From: Archivesica marissinica
Lineage: Eukaryota > Mollusca > Bivalvia > Venerida > Vesicomyidae
Length of the DNA stretch: 64,000 bases
Reading direction: 5' to 3'
NCBI GenBank assembly: GCA_014843695.1
Contig: CM026400.1
Span: 47,556,221-47,620,220 of the forward strand
How positions within the stretch are numbered: position 1 is the stretch's first letter; the number at the start of each line of letters is the position of its first letter. The translations under genes were made by a program, and so were the position numbers. Below the pieces are notes generated by a model. The model was not told the origin of the DNA. It did not search any database and saw only the letters and a program-made list of their open reading frames with translations. Positions 1 through 12,958 of this stretch are shown here, piece after piece.

Positions 1-437
1 CCAACTGCGACTTGGCAACGAGATAGGACAAAGCACCGAGCATCGACGACCACCACACCAACTGCGAATGGGCAATGATCATCGATGACAAATACACCAA
101 CTGCGACTGGGCAACGATCATCGACGACAACCACACCAACTGCGACTTGGCAACGAGTTAGGACAAAGCACCGAGCATCGACGACAACCACACCAACTGC
201 GACTGTGCAACGATCATCGACGACAACCACACCAACTGCGACTGGGCAACGAGTTAGGACAAAGCACCGAGCATCGACGACAACCACACCAACTGCGAAT
301 GGGCAACGATCATAGACGACAACCACACCAACTGCGACTTGGCAACGAGTTAGGACAAAGCACCGAGCATCGACGACAACCACACCAACTGCGAATGGAC
401 AACGATCATAGACGACAACCACACCAACTGCGACTCG
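1..437 (+). repeat. 39/57-bp alternating tandem repeat, codon-phased
   Basis: The motif CCAACTGCGA starts at 1, 58, 97, 136, 193, 232, 289, 328, 385 and 424, so spacings are 57 or 39 bp. The 57-bp form carries an extra GGACAAAGCACCGAGCA-type segment. Both lengths are multiples of three. One frame reads a Thr/Pro-rich peptide (TTTPTATGQR) that stays in phase with the transposase-like frame starting downstream. Stops at 313-315 and 409-411 arise where CATCG has become CATAG. It may be a degenerate low-complexity N-terminal region of the next gene. Confidence 0.9.
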
Positions 438-439
438 GC

Positions 440-1323
440 AACAAGCTTCGACAAAATGTTACTTAATCGAGTCCGACAGCAAGTTTTTTCTAAGTAATGA
501 CGATGTATCACTAGTTGGTGGCGGTAACAACACACCGATATTCTCACACACTGACAGGACAATTACACCATTTGAAGTGGCAGATATTTTAATTCAAAAT
601 TCACCAAATAGCATAACAATGGAACCATCTTATAGACCATGCGCTGGAACTATATTTGTATTCGACGATGGCGGTAATGACAATAAAACAGACAATTGGC
701 GCGCTGATGGGTATACATGGAGAAATTATGGAAAACGTATTTATAAACATGAAGGAGTCAGTAGAGTGGTCATTTTTTAAAATTTGTAATCAAGGTGTAG
801 CTGGTAAATTGTTTCAAAAGCATGCGTTTCGATTTTTGGATGGTGATTACAATGGACGCACTGTGTTGGTGTATATTGGCGACAGTGAAGCTTATAAAGG
901 TTTAGCACACGGCGGTAGGAGACGAAATGCTAGACAGCACAAAAGAACAAAACCTTCAATTATAAAAGAAATGAAATCTAGATGTATGGATGAAAATCCT
1001 AAACAATTAAATGACAAAATGATTAACGAAAATTCACCAAATGCAAAACTAAAGGGCGTAAGTGTACCTAGGAATGAAAAACAAATTAAAAACTGTAAAG
1101 CAAAGATGCGCACTGAAAATAAATTATTTCATGATTTTCTATATGGGTTACATTTATTGGTAAATCAACTTGACAACTATATATTGAGCATAAAAACTAC
1201 TCCAGATCTAGAAGTTATCGTGGGAAACACTGAATGTTTTGATGAACTAATGAAATTATTACAACTAAAGGATATTCATCTAGCACTTTATTATGACACA
1301 ACTTTCAAAGGGATCATACAGTA
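440..1323 (+). pseudogene. MuDR/MULE-like transposase fragment (broken)
   Basis: Frame 1 runs to about 778 and frame 2 continues to 1323, so a frameshift sits in the T/A run near 772-782. The first part contains a WRADGYTWRNYGKR segment resembling the CG-1-like DNA-binding domain attached to some invertebrate MULE transposases. It is followed by a basic linker. The end (LALYYDTTFKG) resembles the start of a MULE DDE core, where the D of YDTTF is the usual first acidic residue. The rest of the catalytic core is missing because the frame ends at 1323 and a tandem repeat follows. Family assignment is from motif memory and is moderate. It is certainly not an intact gene. Confidence 0.55.
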
Positions 1324-1374
1324 GTTGTATATATGTGAATTCAATATCTTCTTAATCCACTAAAACCAATCAAT

Positions 1375-2340
1375 GCTATTAAAGCCACGTGCCAAAACAG
1401 ATAAATTTACTATATGTTCAACTCGTCTGCGTTTTCGCTATATATTCAACGTGTCTGCAATAAAACAGATAAATTTACTATATGTTCAACTCGTCTGCGA
1501 TTCTCGCTATATATATCTAGTCGATGAGTCTGCGATAAAACATTTTTATTATATTTCAATTTGTTTGCGGTTCTCTATAAACAAATAAAACAACAAGTTT
1601 ACTATAATGTTCCACTCGTCTGCGTTTTCGCTATATATTCAATATGTCTGCAATAAAACAGATAAATTTGCTCTATGTTCAACTCGTCTGCGTTTTTGCT
1701 CTATATTCAATATGTCTGCAATAAAACAATGTTACTATAATGTTCCACTCGTCTGCGTTTTCGCTATATATTCAATATGTCTGCAATAAAACAATGTTAC
1801 TATAATGTTCCACTCGTCTGCGTTTTCGCTATATATTCAATGTGTCTGCAGTAAAACAGATAATTTGCTCTATGTTCAACTCGTCTGCGTTTTTGCTCTA
1901 TATTCAAGTCTGCAATAAAACAATGTTACTATACTGTTCCACTCGTCTGCGTTTTCGCTATATATTCAATGTGTCTGCAATAAAACAGATAAATTTGCTC
2001 TATGTTCAACTCGTCTGCAATAAAACAATGTTACTATATGCGCAATTGGTCTGCTTAAAACAAATGAAACAACAAACAATAAAACAATTATAGTATATTT
2101 TCAACTTGTCAACGTGGTCTCTATAAAAACTATTTTACTATATGTTCGTCTGCGTTTTCTCGATATAATCAATGTGTCTGCATTAATACAGATAGATTTA
2201 CTATATGTTCAACTGGTCTGTGCGTTTTCCCTATATGTTCCTTTTGTCTGCGTTTTCCGATATCACTATATACCTTTGTTGTCTGCGTTTTACTATACAT
2301 TACATATCGTCTGCATAAGCGTCTGCGTTTTAGCCCGACC
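1375..2340 (+). repeat. Tandem repeat, ~65-70-bp degenerate unit
   Basis: The phrases CAACTCGTCTGCG, TTTTCGCTATATATTCAA and GTCTGCAATAAAACAGAT recur about a dozen times with deletions and substitutions. Units become shorter and more divergent towards 2340. A (CTT)n tract follows at about 2363-2385. Small open frames here are repeat translations and are not treated as genes. Confidence 0.85.
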
Positions 2341-2544
2341 CATTTTTCGGATGGGTGTTCTTCTTCTTCTTCTTCTTCTTTCTTTGTTTAAGCAGCACTC
2401 CTTCACGTATGAAGATTAGGTGCTGGCGCCGTAATAAAAAGTGTTAGTTAAGTGCTTGATCAGAAAGTGCTCATTAGAAAGGATACAGTGAATAGACATA
2501 TTTTTAGATATATTTTTAAGTGTTTTTTATAAAACTATGTACAT

Positions 2545-2850
2545 AATTGTGGCAATTTATGCAAAGTATATTGGGGTAAGGACAGACACAGGGATCAGGG
2601 TCTTGAAGGCGTCCACTGTGTCTGCGGCATATATGGTGGGCGGTAGCATGTTCCACTGAGTGACGGCTCTAGGATAGAAAGAGTATTTGTACGAGTCTTT
2701 AGCTGCGTGAATATGTTTGTAGGTATAGGTGTTACTGTGCCTGGTTCTGGGGTCTGAAGGAATAATTAGATTACAGACATGTTCATGTCGGGAACGATCT
2801 AGTTGAGGTGTAAGAAATGAGTTGTGGTGATTCATGCACATTATATCTGA
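2545..2850 (-). pseudogene. Non-LTR retrotransposon ORF2 C-terminal fragment
   Basis: On the minus strand a 94-residue frame (2841 to 2557) contains SFYPRAVTQWNMLPPTI followed by AADTVDAFKTL. This is the characteristic tail after the reverse transcriptase in many LINE ORF2 proteins (pattern SFFPRTI..WN.LP). Only this tail is present, as expected for a 5'-truncated LINE copy. The catalytic domain is absent. Clade cannot be assigned from so little. Confidence 0.8.
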
Positions 2851-4015
2851 AGAATATACTGGCGATAGCTATTTCCAGGTAGTGACCATTTATTGTGAGA
2901 ATTAAATAGTGTTTTATGTTTTGGACGGTATGTCACGAGAATATACGGGGAATAGGTAGTATCAGCTTTTATCATGTCGTGATGAAAAAACTGATCACCG
3001 TAAAGTTGGCGGGAGCTTTCTTTTTGTCATGATTTCTTGTGCATAGCCCATGAATGACACCGTAAAGTCACTTAATTTGTGGCTGACATTATTTAGTAAA
3101 CATACTGAAGGTTAGTAGATGTATAATAATTATAATCTCTTACGAGTTCAGCAAATAATCATATTTGAAATATGTTTTCGCTACCTTGTCTTTATATTCA
3201 AGAAATTTTACTCATTGCATTGCTACCCACCAATCATTTTCTGGTTAGTATTGGGATGGGTAAGAACAAGTACTCTCCATCGACATATCCCCACATGCAG
3301 AGGTTTAACAGGTCTTTAACTGGCGCGTTCCTGAAATCTGATTTGGGGTCAACTGTTTTTTTAAAACATATCTTAATTTCACAGTAGTGTATCCTGGGTA
3401 TACCGGTAACCGGTGACATAAGCAATAGCCTGTGTATTTTTGTTCCAAAACGAGGCTGTGCAAATAATGTTCACTCTCAATTAAGCATAATCATATTTAT
3501 TTTATTGTATGCAATATTAGTTAGTAGGAAATAAATCATAATTAAATCAAAAACAAAGTGAAAGCAACAGCACATGCCTCCATCTTTATTTACGCGGTGA
3601 TACCAATAACCGGTGACGATGTAAATTTCACCCACAAGTTTATACCAGTAGCAATAAATGCCATATAAGGCAATCACGTGAGTCACATGAGTAGCGGGCA
3701 CCTTACAAATGTCAAATGCAGCCGATAGATAACAAATCCATTGAAATTCACCTAAATATTGACAACATGAACACAAACTTACGAGTGTAAGAGGAAAAAC
3801 AAGTTTTGAATAAAACAAAACCCAAAAACATTCAGCAGTTTTCTAGGACAGGCAAAAATCTGACAAACAATAGTATCACAAAATCAACAGTGCACTTCAT
3901 TTGAATTCTAATATCACCCTTATTATATCACCAAACCAAAACAACAAACAAAAACCAAAAAAAAAACAAAACCCAAAAAACGTATCCCGGCGTGAAGAGT
4001 TTTCGCCCAGAACAG
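2851..4015. other. Intergenic, no gene seen
   Basis: AT-rich DNA. Short frames on both strands have no recognisable domain. A phrase ACCGGTGAC preceded by a TAACCGG-like context occurs near 3404-3417 and 3608-3618, possibly small dispersed repeat pieces. Confidence 0.6.
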
Positions 4016-4781
4016 GTTTTCGCCCAACTGTGGAAATAGCAAGTCGCGAGAGATCACGCAATATTTCACGCTCCAGTTACCGGAATTATAAATAAACATA
4101 CCTTGTGCACTTCCAATCTATTTCTAACTGATCATAATATATCAGACAAGGTAAATTAGCGGTGAAAACTTTAAACCTACCCCAGTTTTCACTAACTTCA
4201 CTATATCCGTTTTATGTCACCATATAAATATCATTTTTTAAAGAAATTGGCAATTTTTTCTCCAAAATGACATATGCATCGTCTGCCACGCCAATATATT
4301 TACGAATAAAAATGTCATTATAGTCTCACTGCTCCGTGTTTATGAGTTATGTCCGTTATTACACACAAGGGGTCCTTATTAATAAAATCGATTTTCACCG
4401 TGTTTCACCTTCAGGTCCACGGGTTGTCACAGAGGTTCTCCAACTGATATATATGGTTGTGTAAACCTAGTTTTTCTTTGTTGGGCACCGTGTGATGTGT
4501 TCGATGGATGGGTCCATTTACGGTTCTGCATTTAGTCAGAGTAATTAGGAGGGATGACGACTTCTTATGCCCCGTGTGTTTGACCTAGTTAAATTAAATG
4601 TTAGTGTTTTAGATACAGTATATAGACAAAATGCTGTCCAACAAATGAATTTTGAGTGAAAATGATAAATTAAGCCTCTTATTAAAGTAAGTCTTCCTTA
4701 GTTTATTGTTTTGTTAAAAAAGAACTGTTGCTTACATACTAATGGTGGCGCTGTAGACAATTTCCACAGTTAGGCGAAAAC
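4014..4781. mobile_element. Putative non-autonomous element with 21-bp inverted repeats
   Basis: TTTTCGCCCAACTGTGGAAA near 4016-4036 is inverted near 4758-4779 with one mismatch. The ~745-bp interior has no coding potential. The phrase CTCCAGTTACCGGAA-TAAATA at 4070-4093 recurs at 5291-5315, so this DNA is a dispersed repeat. No clear target duplication was identified, so exact ends are uncertain. Confidence 0.45.
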
Positions 4782-5640
4782 ATGTGACGTCATTCCGGAT
4801 TACTGAGAATGAGGTACCGCTATTTTGTCAACTTTTCTCAAAAAGTAAACATTCGATTTTCTTCGAGATTTTTGTGGATGAATGGTAACATATTGTTTAT
4901 TTGGTGTCATAAAATTGTTTGCAGTGTATGACCATTCTAAACCTATAGGAGTCCGTTATGTACTACATCGTCGGAAACCAGTAACACCGGGATATATAGT
5001 TGCTTGTATCTTAAGCTGTATGTAACTATGTTATCCTTAAATTGTTAAAACTATTAACACAATGTATTAATTTTATTTTTGTCTTTTAGGTGCTCGCTTT
5101 AACATGTTTTAATTATGCTATGTCCTGTGTTGTATTCATGTTTAAACCAACTTTTATTTCTTAGCTGTTTTTTCTTATGTTTTGATTATAATATATGTTT
5201 GTCGGAAAAATAGCTTATTAGCTAATGTTATTTGTAAATGTAATCCGACGTTAAATAAAGTTTCTTGTAATAGCTAGTGTCGAGATTTCATGCTCCAGTT
5301 ACCGGAAATGTAAATAGACGATACATAATATGAACACATCAAAGCGAGCTCAATCGTAGATCCATAGCGTAGCTAAATCCCAATAATTTAATCCACAGCC
5401 TGGTCTAATAGAACTATTTTTTCCTGTTGTGTGTAAACATTAGGGCTGCCACGTGTACAGATTTTTGAAAAACACTAGGATGTTGAGAAAAATACAAACT
5501 GGTATTACTCAACTGTTGGCATACAATCTGTTTACAATAATTATTATGGTAGATCTAGTTTTTTTCTAACATTAGTGCTCTGTGAATTGTGTGATTATAC
5601 ACTCGGTACATATGAAAACGCAACAATTTTTGTTTTCTAA
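4782..5640. other. Intergenic, no gene seen
   Basis: AT-rich. It holds one diverged copy (5275-5330) of the dispersed phrase also found at 4040-4095. No coding region is supported. Confidence 0.6.
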
Positions 5641-5788
5641 TACATAGTTCCCGTGTGACGTTATCATTCCTACTGTGTGTTCCCGTGTGACGTCATCATT
5701 CCTAAGTGACGTCATCATTCCTAATATATAGTTCCCGTGTGACATCATCATTCCAGGGGCCACGCTGTCAGTCGCCACAAGAGCCAAA
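5640..5788. repeat. Short tandem CGTGTGACGTCATCATTCCT repeat plus dispersed direct repeat
   Basis: Three to four copies of GTTCCCGTGTGACGTCATCA are followed at about 5757-5788 by a 32-bp segment beginning GGCCACGCTGTCAGTCG. The same segment recurs in direct orientation at 6956-6987, again preceded by the GTTCCCGTGTGACGT phrase. The two flank about 1.2 kb of DNA and could mark a duplication or element edges. The unit contains TGACGTCA, a CRE-like palindrome. Confidence 0.75.
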
Positions 5789-7261
5789 TGGCGATTTTGC
5801 GATAGAAATGGCTCCTAAAATTTCAATTTGGCGATTTTCAGAAAATTGCACAAAAAATCGGCATAAATAACGTTTGACTGGTTACAATTTTTTTGCTCTC
5901 ATATACGCTATCATTTGGCGAAACAATCGATTCACAGTCAAAACAGCTGTGTACATGTGCTGGAGGCATATTCCCATCATAAATTGCAATCAAAACAAAC
6001 TTGTAAATTAGCGGTATACGATCACACATTTACAGTTTTGTATAATGGGAATGATTTGATAATTGAGGTCCTTTATGAAAACGGCAGTACTTGATCGGTG
6101 AAATGATGACATTGTTTGAAGATTATGTAAACATGATCGGATGACCAAATGACTTGTGTACATAATTAGGTAATAATTATTGGCGTTGTTTTTCACAAAT
6201 AAGATCAAAGGTAGTAGTTGTGAAAAATATGATTTTCGTGTCCTCAACTATAAAAAGTGAATGAAACTTGTCCATATCGCCGATAAATAAACGTAAAAAA
6301 AATAAATCCAACTTGTCAAAATGGCTACTTTCGGTTTTAAACGTCCGAAATGGACATAGTGAATGAAACCTAGACAGCCTGATGAAAATTTCCATTGACG
6401 GCCCAGACAAGTTCAACTTCAAATCGGCATTTGTTATGTGGTCCAAGAAGAACAGACGCATTTCATACTGAATGTTGTGCAATTTGTTAGACATAGTGGA
6501 TACTTGTACATGTATGTAATTCTGATGTATTTTTAAATTATTATGACCAAGAAAATAATTAAAGTTGTAAAAGTTCATTGGATTGTCTTCAAAAATGAAT
6601 AGTATGCATGTCTTTTTGAGCTCAAGGTTCATTTGAAATGTAATCCTGTGTTGGCTTCCATTATTAATCACTGTCACATGGCTACATTGTAAAATAAACT
6701 TTTAGCCTTAACAGGTATGCATTCTTTCATTCTAATTTCTATATTAATACTTCTTCCAGAAACGGGCTAGAATCTCGCCATTTACAAATAAAAATACCCC
6801 AAAAAATCAAACCAGGGAGGGGACCACACCCCTCCCGGAGGGGACGACACCGCTCCCGCACACACCTCATCGTTCACACAGATAAGTGGCCCCAACTTTT
6901 TTCGGCCCAGTGTGGGCCCTGCATTCCTACTGTGTGTTCCCGTGTGACGTTCAGAGGCCACGCTGTCAGTCGCCACAAGAGCCAAATTTAATAAAGTTAT
7001 TGCAATTAAAGAATTACTAGTAAAATCATGAAATTGTCGTTAATAAAACTTGCCATTCAAAATGGCTGCCAAGATAAGATCTTATAAATCAGTGTTTTTG
7101 ACTATTTTCACAGGCCGTAAAAGTAAACGAGCGATTGCAATGAATTTTTTTAAAGTAATATTTTTAATGATTCTCAAATCATTGGTAAAAAAAATCAGTT
7201 TTAGCAGAGTACGTTTTGTTATCGAAAACAGGGGTTCAGTCACCACTACTCCAAAACAAAA
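5789..7261. other. Intergenic; one unsupported 166-codon minus frame
   Basis: A minus-strand frame at 6677-6177 encodes 166 residues with no domain I recognise and a composition typical of AT-rich noncoding DNA, so it is not called a gene. The repeat segment at 6925-6987 duplicates 5640-5788. Confidence 0.5.
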
Positions 7262-7990
7262 ACACACTCAATTCCTTGTATGACCACCGCGAGTGTCTAT
7301 TAGTGCCCGGCATCTACAGCGCAGACAGAATTTTCGAAGCTATGAAATTCTGTGGCATAAGTTGCCATTCCTCCAGAAGTGCCACGCGAAGTTCTGCTAG
7401 CATAGTGGGTGGATTAGCACGAGAGTACACAAGCCGCTTCAAGTGGTCCCAAACATGTTCTATATGAGACATGTCGGGATATCAACGTTATTGGCAGCAA
7501 GAAAGTTTCTGATCAACAATGCCGTATGCGATCTGGCATTATCGTGTTGCAAAATGTGTCGACCTCTCCTGACATGCTGTTGAAAGAACGGTAGCACAAC
7601 TGGTCGATTGACATCATCGACGTAAGTCTGGGTAGTAACGTTGCGATTAAAAATCATGGCAACGTAGTCTTTCCAAACTGAGTAATCCCTGCCCAGAAAT
7701 GAAGCGATCCCCACCTGTTGTACTCCATAACGCATGGATCTGTATATCGCTCATTACAACGTCTCCATATTCGCTTCCGACCATCCGGGCGTGATAGTTG
7801 AAGACAAGATTCATCTGAAAACAACACAGTGCCCCACTGACGCCTTGTAAATTGCAGATGTGCCCTTGACCAACGTAATCGTTCCAGTCTATCTAGCTGC
7901 CATAAGTGGTCTTCTGACCTTCAATCGACCAGATCGAAATCTAGATCGACCAGTATTTGGATGTATCCTGCATCTGAATAGAAACGAACA
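7262..7990 (-). pseudogene. Tc1-like transposase, frameshifted
   Basis: Minus-strand frames together show the Tc1 catalytic landmarks. FSDES with the first Asp lies near 7825, HDNARSH with the second Asp near 7550, and PDMSHIEHVWDHL with the terminal acidic residue near 7470-7440. At least two frameshifts separate them. One, just before PDMSHIEHVW near 7490, looks like a small deletion of the expected Trp-Pro-containing stretch. A C-terminal piece (EEWQLMPQNFIASKIL) follows near 7400-7350. No terminal inverted repeats were found, so it is an old decayed copy from a different lineage than the 22496-23885 element. Confidence 0.85.
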
Positions 7991-8857
7991 ACAATAACAA
8001 ACAATCAATTTTCATTCGCTACCTCTCGTTTCATTCGCTACCTCTCGGCAGCCATCATTCCGATGCCCTGGTTTCACGCTTGTATCGATAGATGTGGCAT
8101 TATGGTTTGTGAATAGAATTTAGTTTCATCGTGTGTTTATACTGTACCAGGGTTCCAGCTTTCAATATAAGTCGAAAGAAATTTGCTTTCATCAGGATAC
8201 ATGAAATTTTCTTGAAAAAACGTGTTTTTTGCTTTTCATGTCCCGCAACTCTGCTAAAATCTCACATTTAAAAAAGCCAATGTACACACAAAATATGTAT
8301 ACTTACCTAAAATACCATGGTTGCACAAGTTAAGATTGTTCCGTTAAAAAATTACGTGACGTCAAAAATGCGTTTTCAAATGTACTAAGTGTAGTACATG
8401 ATCATATTCATGACGGTTTTGTCCGGTTTCTGGGAGTGTTTTTCCGGTTTCTGGGAGCGTTTTCCCGGTTTCTAGGACTTAGTTGTTGATTAAAAATGAA
8501 AACAACAGTATATTTTGTCTTGTTGTTATTAACAGTCTAACACACAGAACGGGATACAAGTACATGACACACAAAAACTGCAAATTACGGTACATGTTTT
8601 GTGAACCGGTAACATTTTTCAGATCTATGCCAACGATTGTCTTACCCGGGATAGACCATGTGCTTGAATATTCCACTTAACCCCTTGGTCACAATGAAGT
8701 CACAACGTAACAATGTACTGATGCGATAATAGAATTTTTAACTTGCAACAAACGAGAATTTTTAACTTATAGCAAACGGTGTCTGGTATGGTTGACTCCA
8801 GAGCGAGTCGATGGTGGATTTGTTATAGCAGGGGGGGGGGGTATCAAATCATCAGAC
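7991..8857. other. Intergenic; small triplicated CCGGTTTCTGGGAG motif
   Basis: The phrase CCGGTTTCTGGGAGTGTTTT occurs about three times at 8424-8475. A run of ten G sits at 8831-8840. No gene is supported. Confidence 0.55.
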
Positions 8858-8930
8858 GGATCTCTAGTCCAGTTGTTTTATTTATACATGGACTGGTAAT
8901 CCAGGGATCGCATGTTAAATTCCCTCATAG
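8858..8930 (+). repeat. Degenerate tRNA-like SINE head
   Basis: AGACGGATCT-TAGTCCAG and GGACTGGTAATCCAGGGATCG resemble, in order, the tRNA-like head found on the minus strand at 59262-59193. The B-box region is decayed. It is probably a truncated SINE. Confidence 0.5.
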
Positions 8931-8945
8931 CATAGATAATTGTTT

Positions 8946-9722
8946 AAATGTGTATCGTTTCTTGCCATGTTGGCAAGGTGTATTGTTTCTTGCCATGTTG
9001 GTAATGTGTATGTTGGCAATGTGTATCGTTTCTTGCCATGTGGGCAATGTGTATCGTTTCTTGCCATGTTGGCAATGTGTATCGTTTCTTGCCATGTTGG
9101 TAATGTGTATGTTGGCAATGTGTATCGTTTCTTGCCATGTGGGCAATGTGTATCGTTTCTTGCCATGTTGGTAATGTGTATGTTGGCAATGTGTATCATT
9201 TCTTGCCATGTTGGCAATGTGCATCGTTTCTTGCCATGTGGGCAATGTGTATCGTTTCTTGCCATGTTGGCAATGTGCATCGTTTCTTGCCATGTGGGCA
9301 ATGTGTATCGTTTCTTGCCATGTTGGCAATGTGCATCGTTTCTTGCCATGTGGGCAATGTGTATCGTTTCTTGCCATGTTGGCAATGTGCATCGTTTCTT
9401 GCCATGTGGGTGGGCAATGTGTATCGTTTCTTGCCATGTTGGCAATGTGTATCGTTTCTTGCCATGTTGGCAATGTGCATCGTTTCTTGCCATGTGGGCA
9501 ATGTGTATCGTTTCTTGCCATGTTGGCAATGTGTATCGTTTCTTGCCATGTGGGCAATGTGTATCGTTTCTTGCCATGTTGGCAATGTGTATCGTTTCTT
9601 GCCATGTTGGCAATGTGTATCGTTTCTTGTTGGCAATGTGTATTGTTTCTTGCCATGTGGGCAATGTGTATCATTTCTTGCCATGTTGGTGTTGGCAATG
9701 TGTATCGTTTCTTGCCATGTCT
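8946..9722 (+). repeat. 28-bp minisatellite (~27 copies)
   Basis: Unit TGTGTATCGTTTCTTGCCAT followed by GTTGGCAA, measured as 28 bp between successive TTGCC motifs. Variants alternate GTTGGCAA and GTGGGCAA. Some units carry an extra TGTATGTTGG insertion, giving a second-order pattern. 28 is not a multiple of three, so a stop-free unit opens several frames on both strands. The long frames here (up to 319 codons) are artefacts of the repeat. Confidence 0.97.
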
Positions 9723-12700
9723 TTATGTTCACTATGTTGCACTAATTGGGTTTATCCATCATTTGTGAAATGCACACAGTTTCTAAAATTCATCTCCATG
9801 TTTATCCAGGGTGCTATGGACAAACAAAGACAAGTGATTTCTTTAAGGAAATTATATATTAACGTCCATATTCGACCCCCCCCTCTACTTTGGTCCTGAA
9901 TTATGTGGGGTTTGGCATGCACTCGCTTATCGGACTGTGTTGATAATTTGTACCCCAGAACAAAGTATGAATTGCATGTTTGGCAAGTGCAAGATGAAGA
10001 AATGTTCAATGTCCGATGAAGAAATGTTCAATGTCCGAGTGCTTTCTTTTTTGAAACGTAATTACATGTATGGATACCAAACACGTTTGTCTCGCATTCA
10101 TCGTAAGTTGGAATTATCGCAGCTTTGAGCACTAGACACCTTGTTATCTTAATTTATTTCCCAAAAAGATTCTCTTTGAAACGGTTCATCAGAATTTAAA
10201 AAGTGAAATATCCAGCACAAACAATTCTCAAATAACTCAAAAGAAAAAGAGAAGAAAAAAGATACAAACTGCAACACTGAACCTAACGTACGACTTTCAT
10301 TGATGATATAACAACATAGATTCTAAAGAAAGACACGTGGTCATTAGTCGGGTGCGTTTAGCACTGGTATTGCTGTATTGTTTTATCATATGTTAAGTTC
10401 ATGATAAATTGTATTTATTTATTATCTCTGAAAATAAAATTTAAAAAAAGTGAAGTTATGCGACACAAGATGATCCAAGGGGGATTACTCACTATGGTAG
10501 AATACTAAGACCATGTACAATATCTACAATTTATTTACATATAAATGAATGATGATACTATATATAGATGCAAGATGTAATGACTGAAACGTCATTTGGC
10601 GGCCTGAAAAGTTCACGTGTTCCGTTGTTAGTTCTCTTTGCTGGTTATACACTTGTCGATTTATTTAATCATTCGCGGACTATTTCAATGATGTAACGTT
10701 TTTACATATATCTGGGTTGGTTCGCTCTTAAGCGTGTCGGGCCAACCTCCTATGCCGGTTTCCTGGTTGTCCGGTCACGTGGTAACTCCGGGTCGTTCCG
10801 GTCTGCAGTTCCACTGTTCAGTTGCTTAGCCTGGTGGGTCTGTCGTCGCTCATTGGGCGATTACGTGGGTGACGTCCTTTGACGGCTATCCACACATTGG
10901 CAGTTCCCCAGCTGTTAGCATCTCACACTCCACTCCATGTTGCGTGCGGCTACAATTTTATAAGTACGTCATATTAAAGACGAGCATCTAGTATGCATGT
11001 TCATTGGTATTCCATACCTGTGACTTCACTAAGTCGGTTCCACCTGGTGTAGGCTCAGCTCCTATCTCATAGTGCCCTTCGCATCTAATTCACCAGTTTC
11101 CGCGTAAATACATACAGTTTCGTGACATCTTATCAATTATGTGATTACATCGACAAAGTTCCATTATATCAATCAAGTTCCCTCATACATGAGTATATAC
11201 ATAATACGTCAATTGTACACTGTAAGCTGGGTACATAACACCTTAATTATTCACTGTACGCGGTGTATGGTTACATTAGTTCATAACGGACGGATGCCGT
11301 ATAATGTATCGGACTGGCACCATTCATACATCAGACGGACGATATCTCACAGTGACATTCACATTTATACATCCATGACAATATAAAGTAACAATATAAA
11401 GTAATTACATTCAAAGTATGCAACCTAGTAACATGCCTTAGACTCCTTATTCCAATGGAACATGTTTCGCCATCGGGCGAACTATAGTTGTATAAATAAC
11501 CACCTGGTTACTAATTTACAATGAATGAAACCCCGGTCAGTTCTACATAATGAACTTGTTTCGTAATCAAGTGAATGGATCGTAATCAAGTGAATGCAAA
11601 CTGCATACCACGTTCTATATACTGAACTTGTTTCGCACTCCAGTGAAAGTAAACGATATACTAAACCATTGCAATAATTTACTCGAATAGCTATAACGCA
11701 AAAGACACCACCTTCTGTAGGCTGGTGAAAACAGTCAAGATTCCTTGCACAATTTGGCTATAAATATACAGCGAGAATAGTAGCCAAATTGAGTTTAAAA
11801 AGAAATATCTATAAATTGCACTTACGTGATCAAATCCGCATTTCGCTCTGACCAAATTCTCACAACGTTTGCTCCACTCACGGTCAGTTCGTGTTGTGTC
11901 GTTTGAAGTGAATGGTAATATGTCAGGTCTCTTACTGTGTTAAATAGTTGTTCAGCCCCATGCTAATCTCACAATTCACTAAATCCCTGTGCTACCGTTA
12001 TCATGTGATATGTAAAATAAACTAGTTTATAGAGGCCCTGGTATATGGATTTATTACAATAGGTTACACAGAAATAAACCTTATTATGTTATCTCTGTCC
12101 GATTTTATCCAGGAAACGCTTTAAATAGTTCCCCTATAACATCCAAGAAGATTGGATCCCCTTAGATCACCATACCTCCCCTTATACTCCACTTATACCT
12201 GGATCTTCGAAGATGTGTTTACCTTGATTGGAAAACCCCTTCTATAAAATGGCAAAATGAGGCCCCGACTTAGGGTTATAATAATGTGTTCATTAATACA
12301 AGTCATTTTGTGACATTATGTTTTATTGCCATCACTAACGATAGTTATGACGACAATAAATACATTTTTGTTAAATATTGCCCGTATTTCAAAATTTTGG
12401 CATAAGATACGTCGTACTTGTACAAATAAAAACTACTAAACTATCGAGAGTCTCGACCAGTATTGACCAGTATTGACCACTTTGGGAGTATTGACCGGGG
12501 CGGTTTTAACCGGTTTAAACCGCCCCTCGAATCGACCGGCCAACGTTGATCGAGACTATTATCGAGTCGGAACAAACTGATAGTTATGTTAATTTTTTTT
12601 TAGCACTTTTCTAAGACTGGAAGCCACCTCGAAGCCATCTAGAGATAAAATACTTGTGTTATAGGCGAGTATCAACTGTGTATAATTTTATATACATTAT

Positions 12701-12958
12701 ATGCACATGTCTGCATGAGTGTTTTATTGAGTTTTATACTCTTGCATACCAAAATATTATTCAGAAAATGTTTAGAATAATTTCAGGTGATCCAGTAAAT
12801 TGCCTGGAACTGAAGCGACATCTTTATTTACTGTATTGTATTGTGGAGATCATTAATGTGTGTATGCATATACATGGTCTCGAATCATTATGAAATTTGG
12901 AGAGAGATTCTTTTGTCCTTCTGATGTCATTGTTGTAAATGTTGCAACTATTCTAGTA
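9723..12958. other. Long intergenic stretch, no gene seen
   Basis: AT-rich DNA with only short frames. A motif around GAACTTGTTTCGTAATCAAG is partly repeated near 11549-11645. A strong hairpin at 12497-12526 is listed separately. No protein domain or RNA gene is recognised. Confidence 0.55.
12497..12526. other. GC-rich perfect hairpin in AT-rich DNA
   Basis: GGGGCGGTTT (12497-12506) is exactly complementary to AAACCGCCCC (12517-12526), with a 10-nt spacer that itself contains AACCGGTT. It is flanked by repeated TATTGACC phrases (TATTGACCAG twice near 12462-12480). It could be a small palindromic element or tandem-derived structure. Confidence 0.8.

Noticed and set aside
6177..6677. 166-codon minus-strand frame
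   Set aside because: No recognisable domain, no splice context, and composition typical of AT-rich DNA.
8940..9899. Long open frames on both strands (up to 319 codons)
   Set aside because: They are produced by a stop-free 28-bp minisatellite unit; several frames on both strands are open at once.
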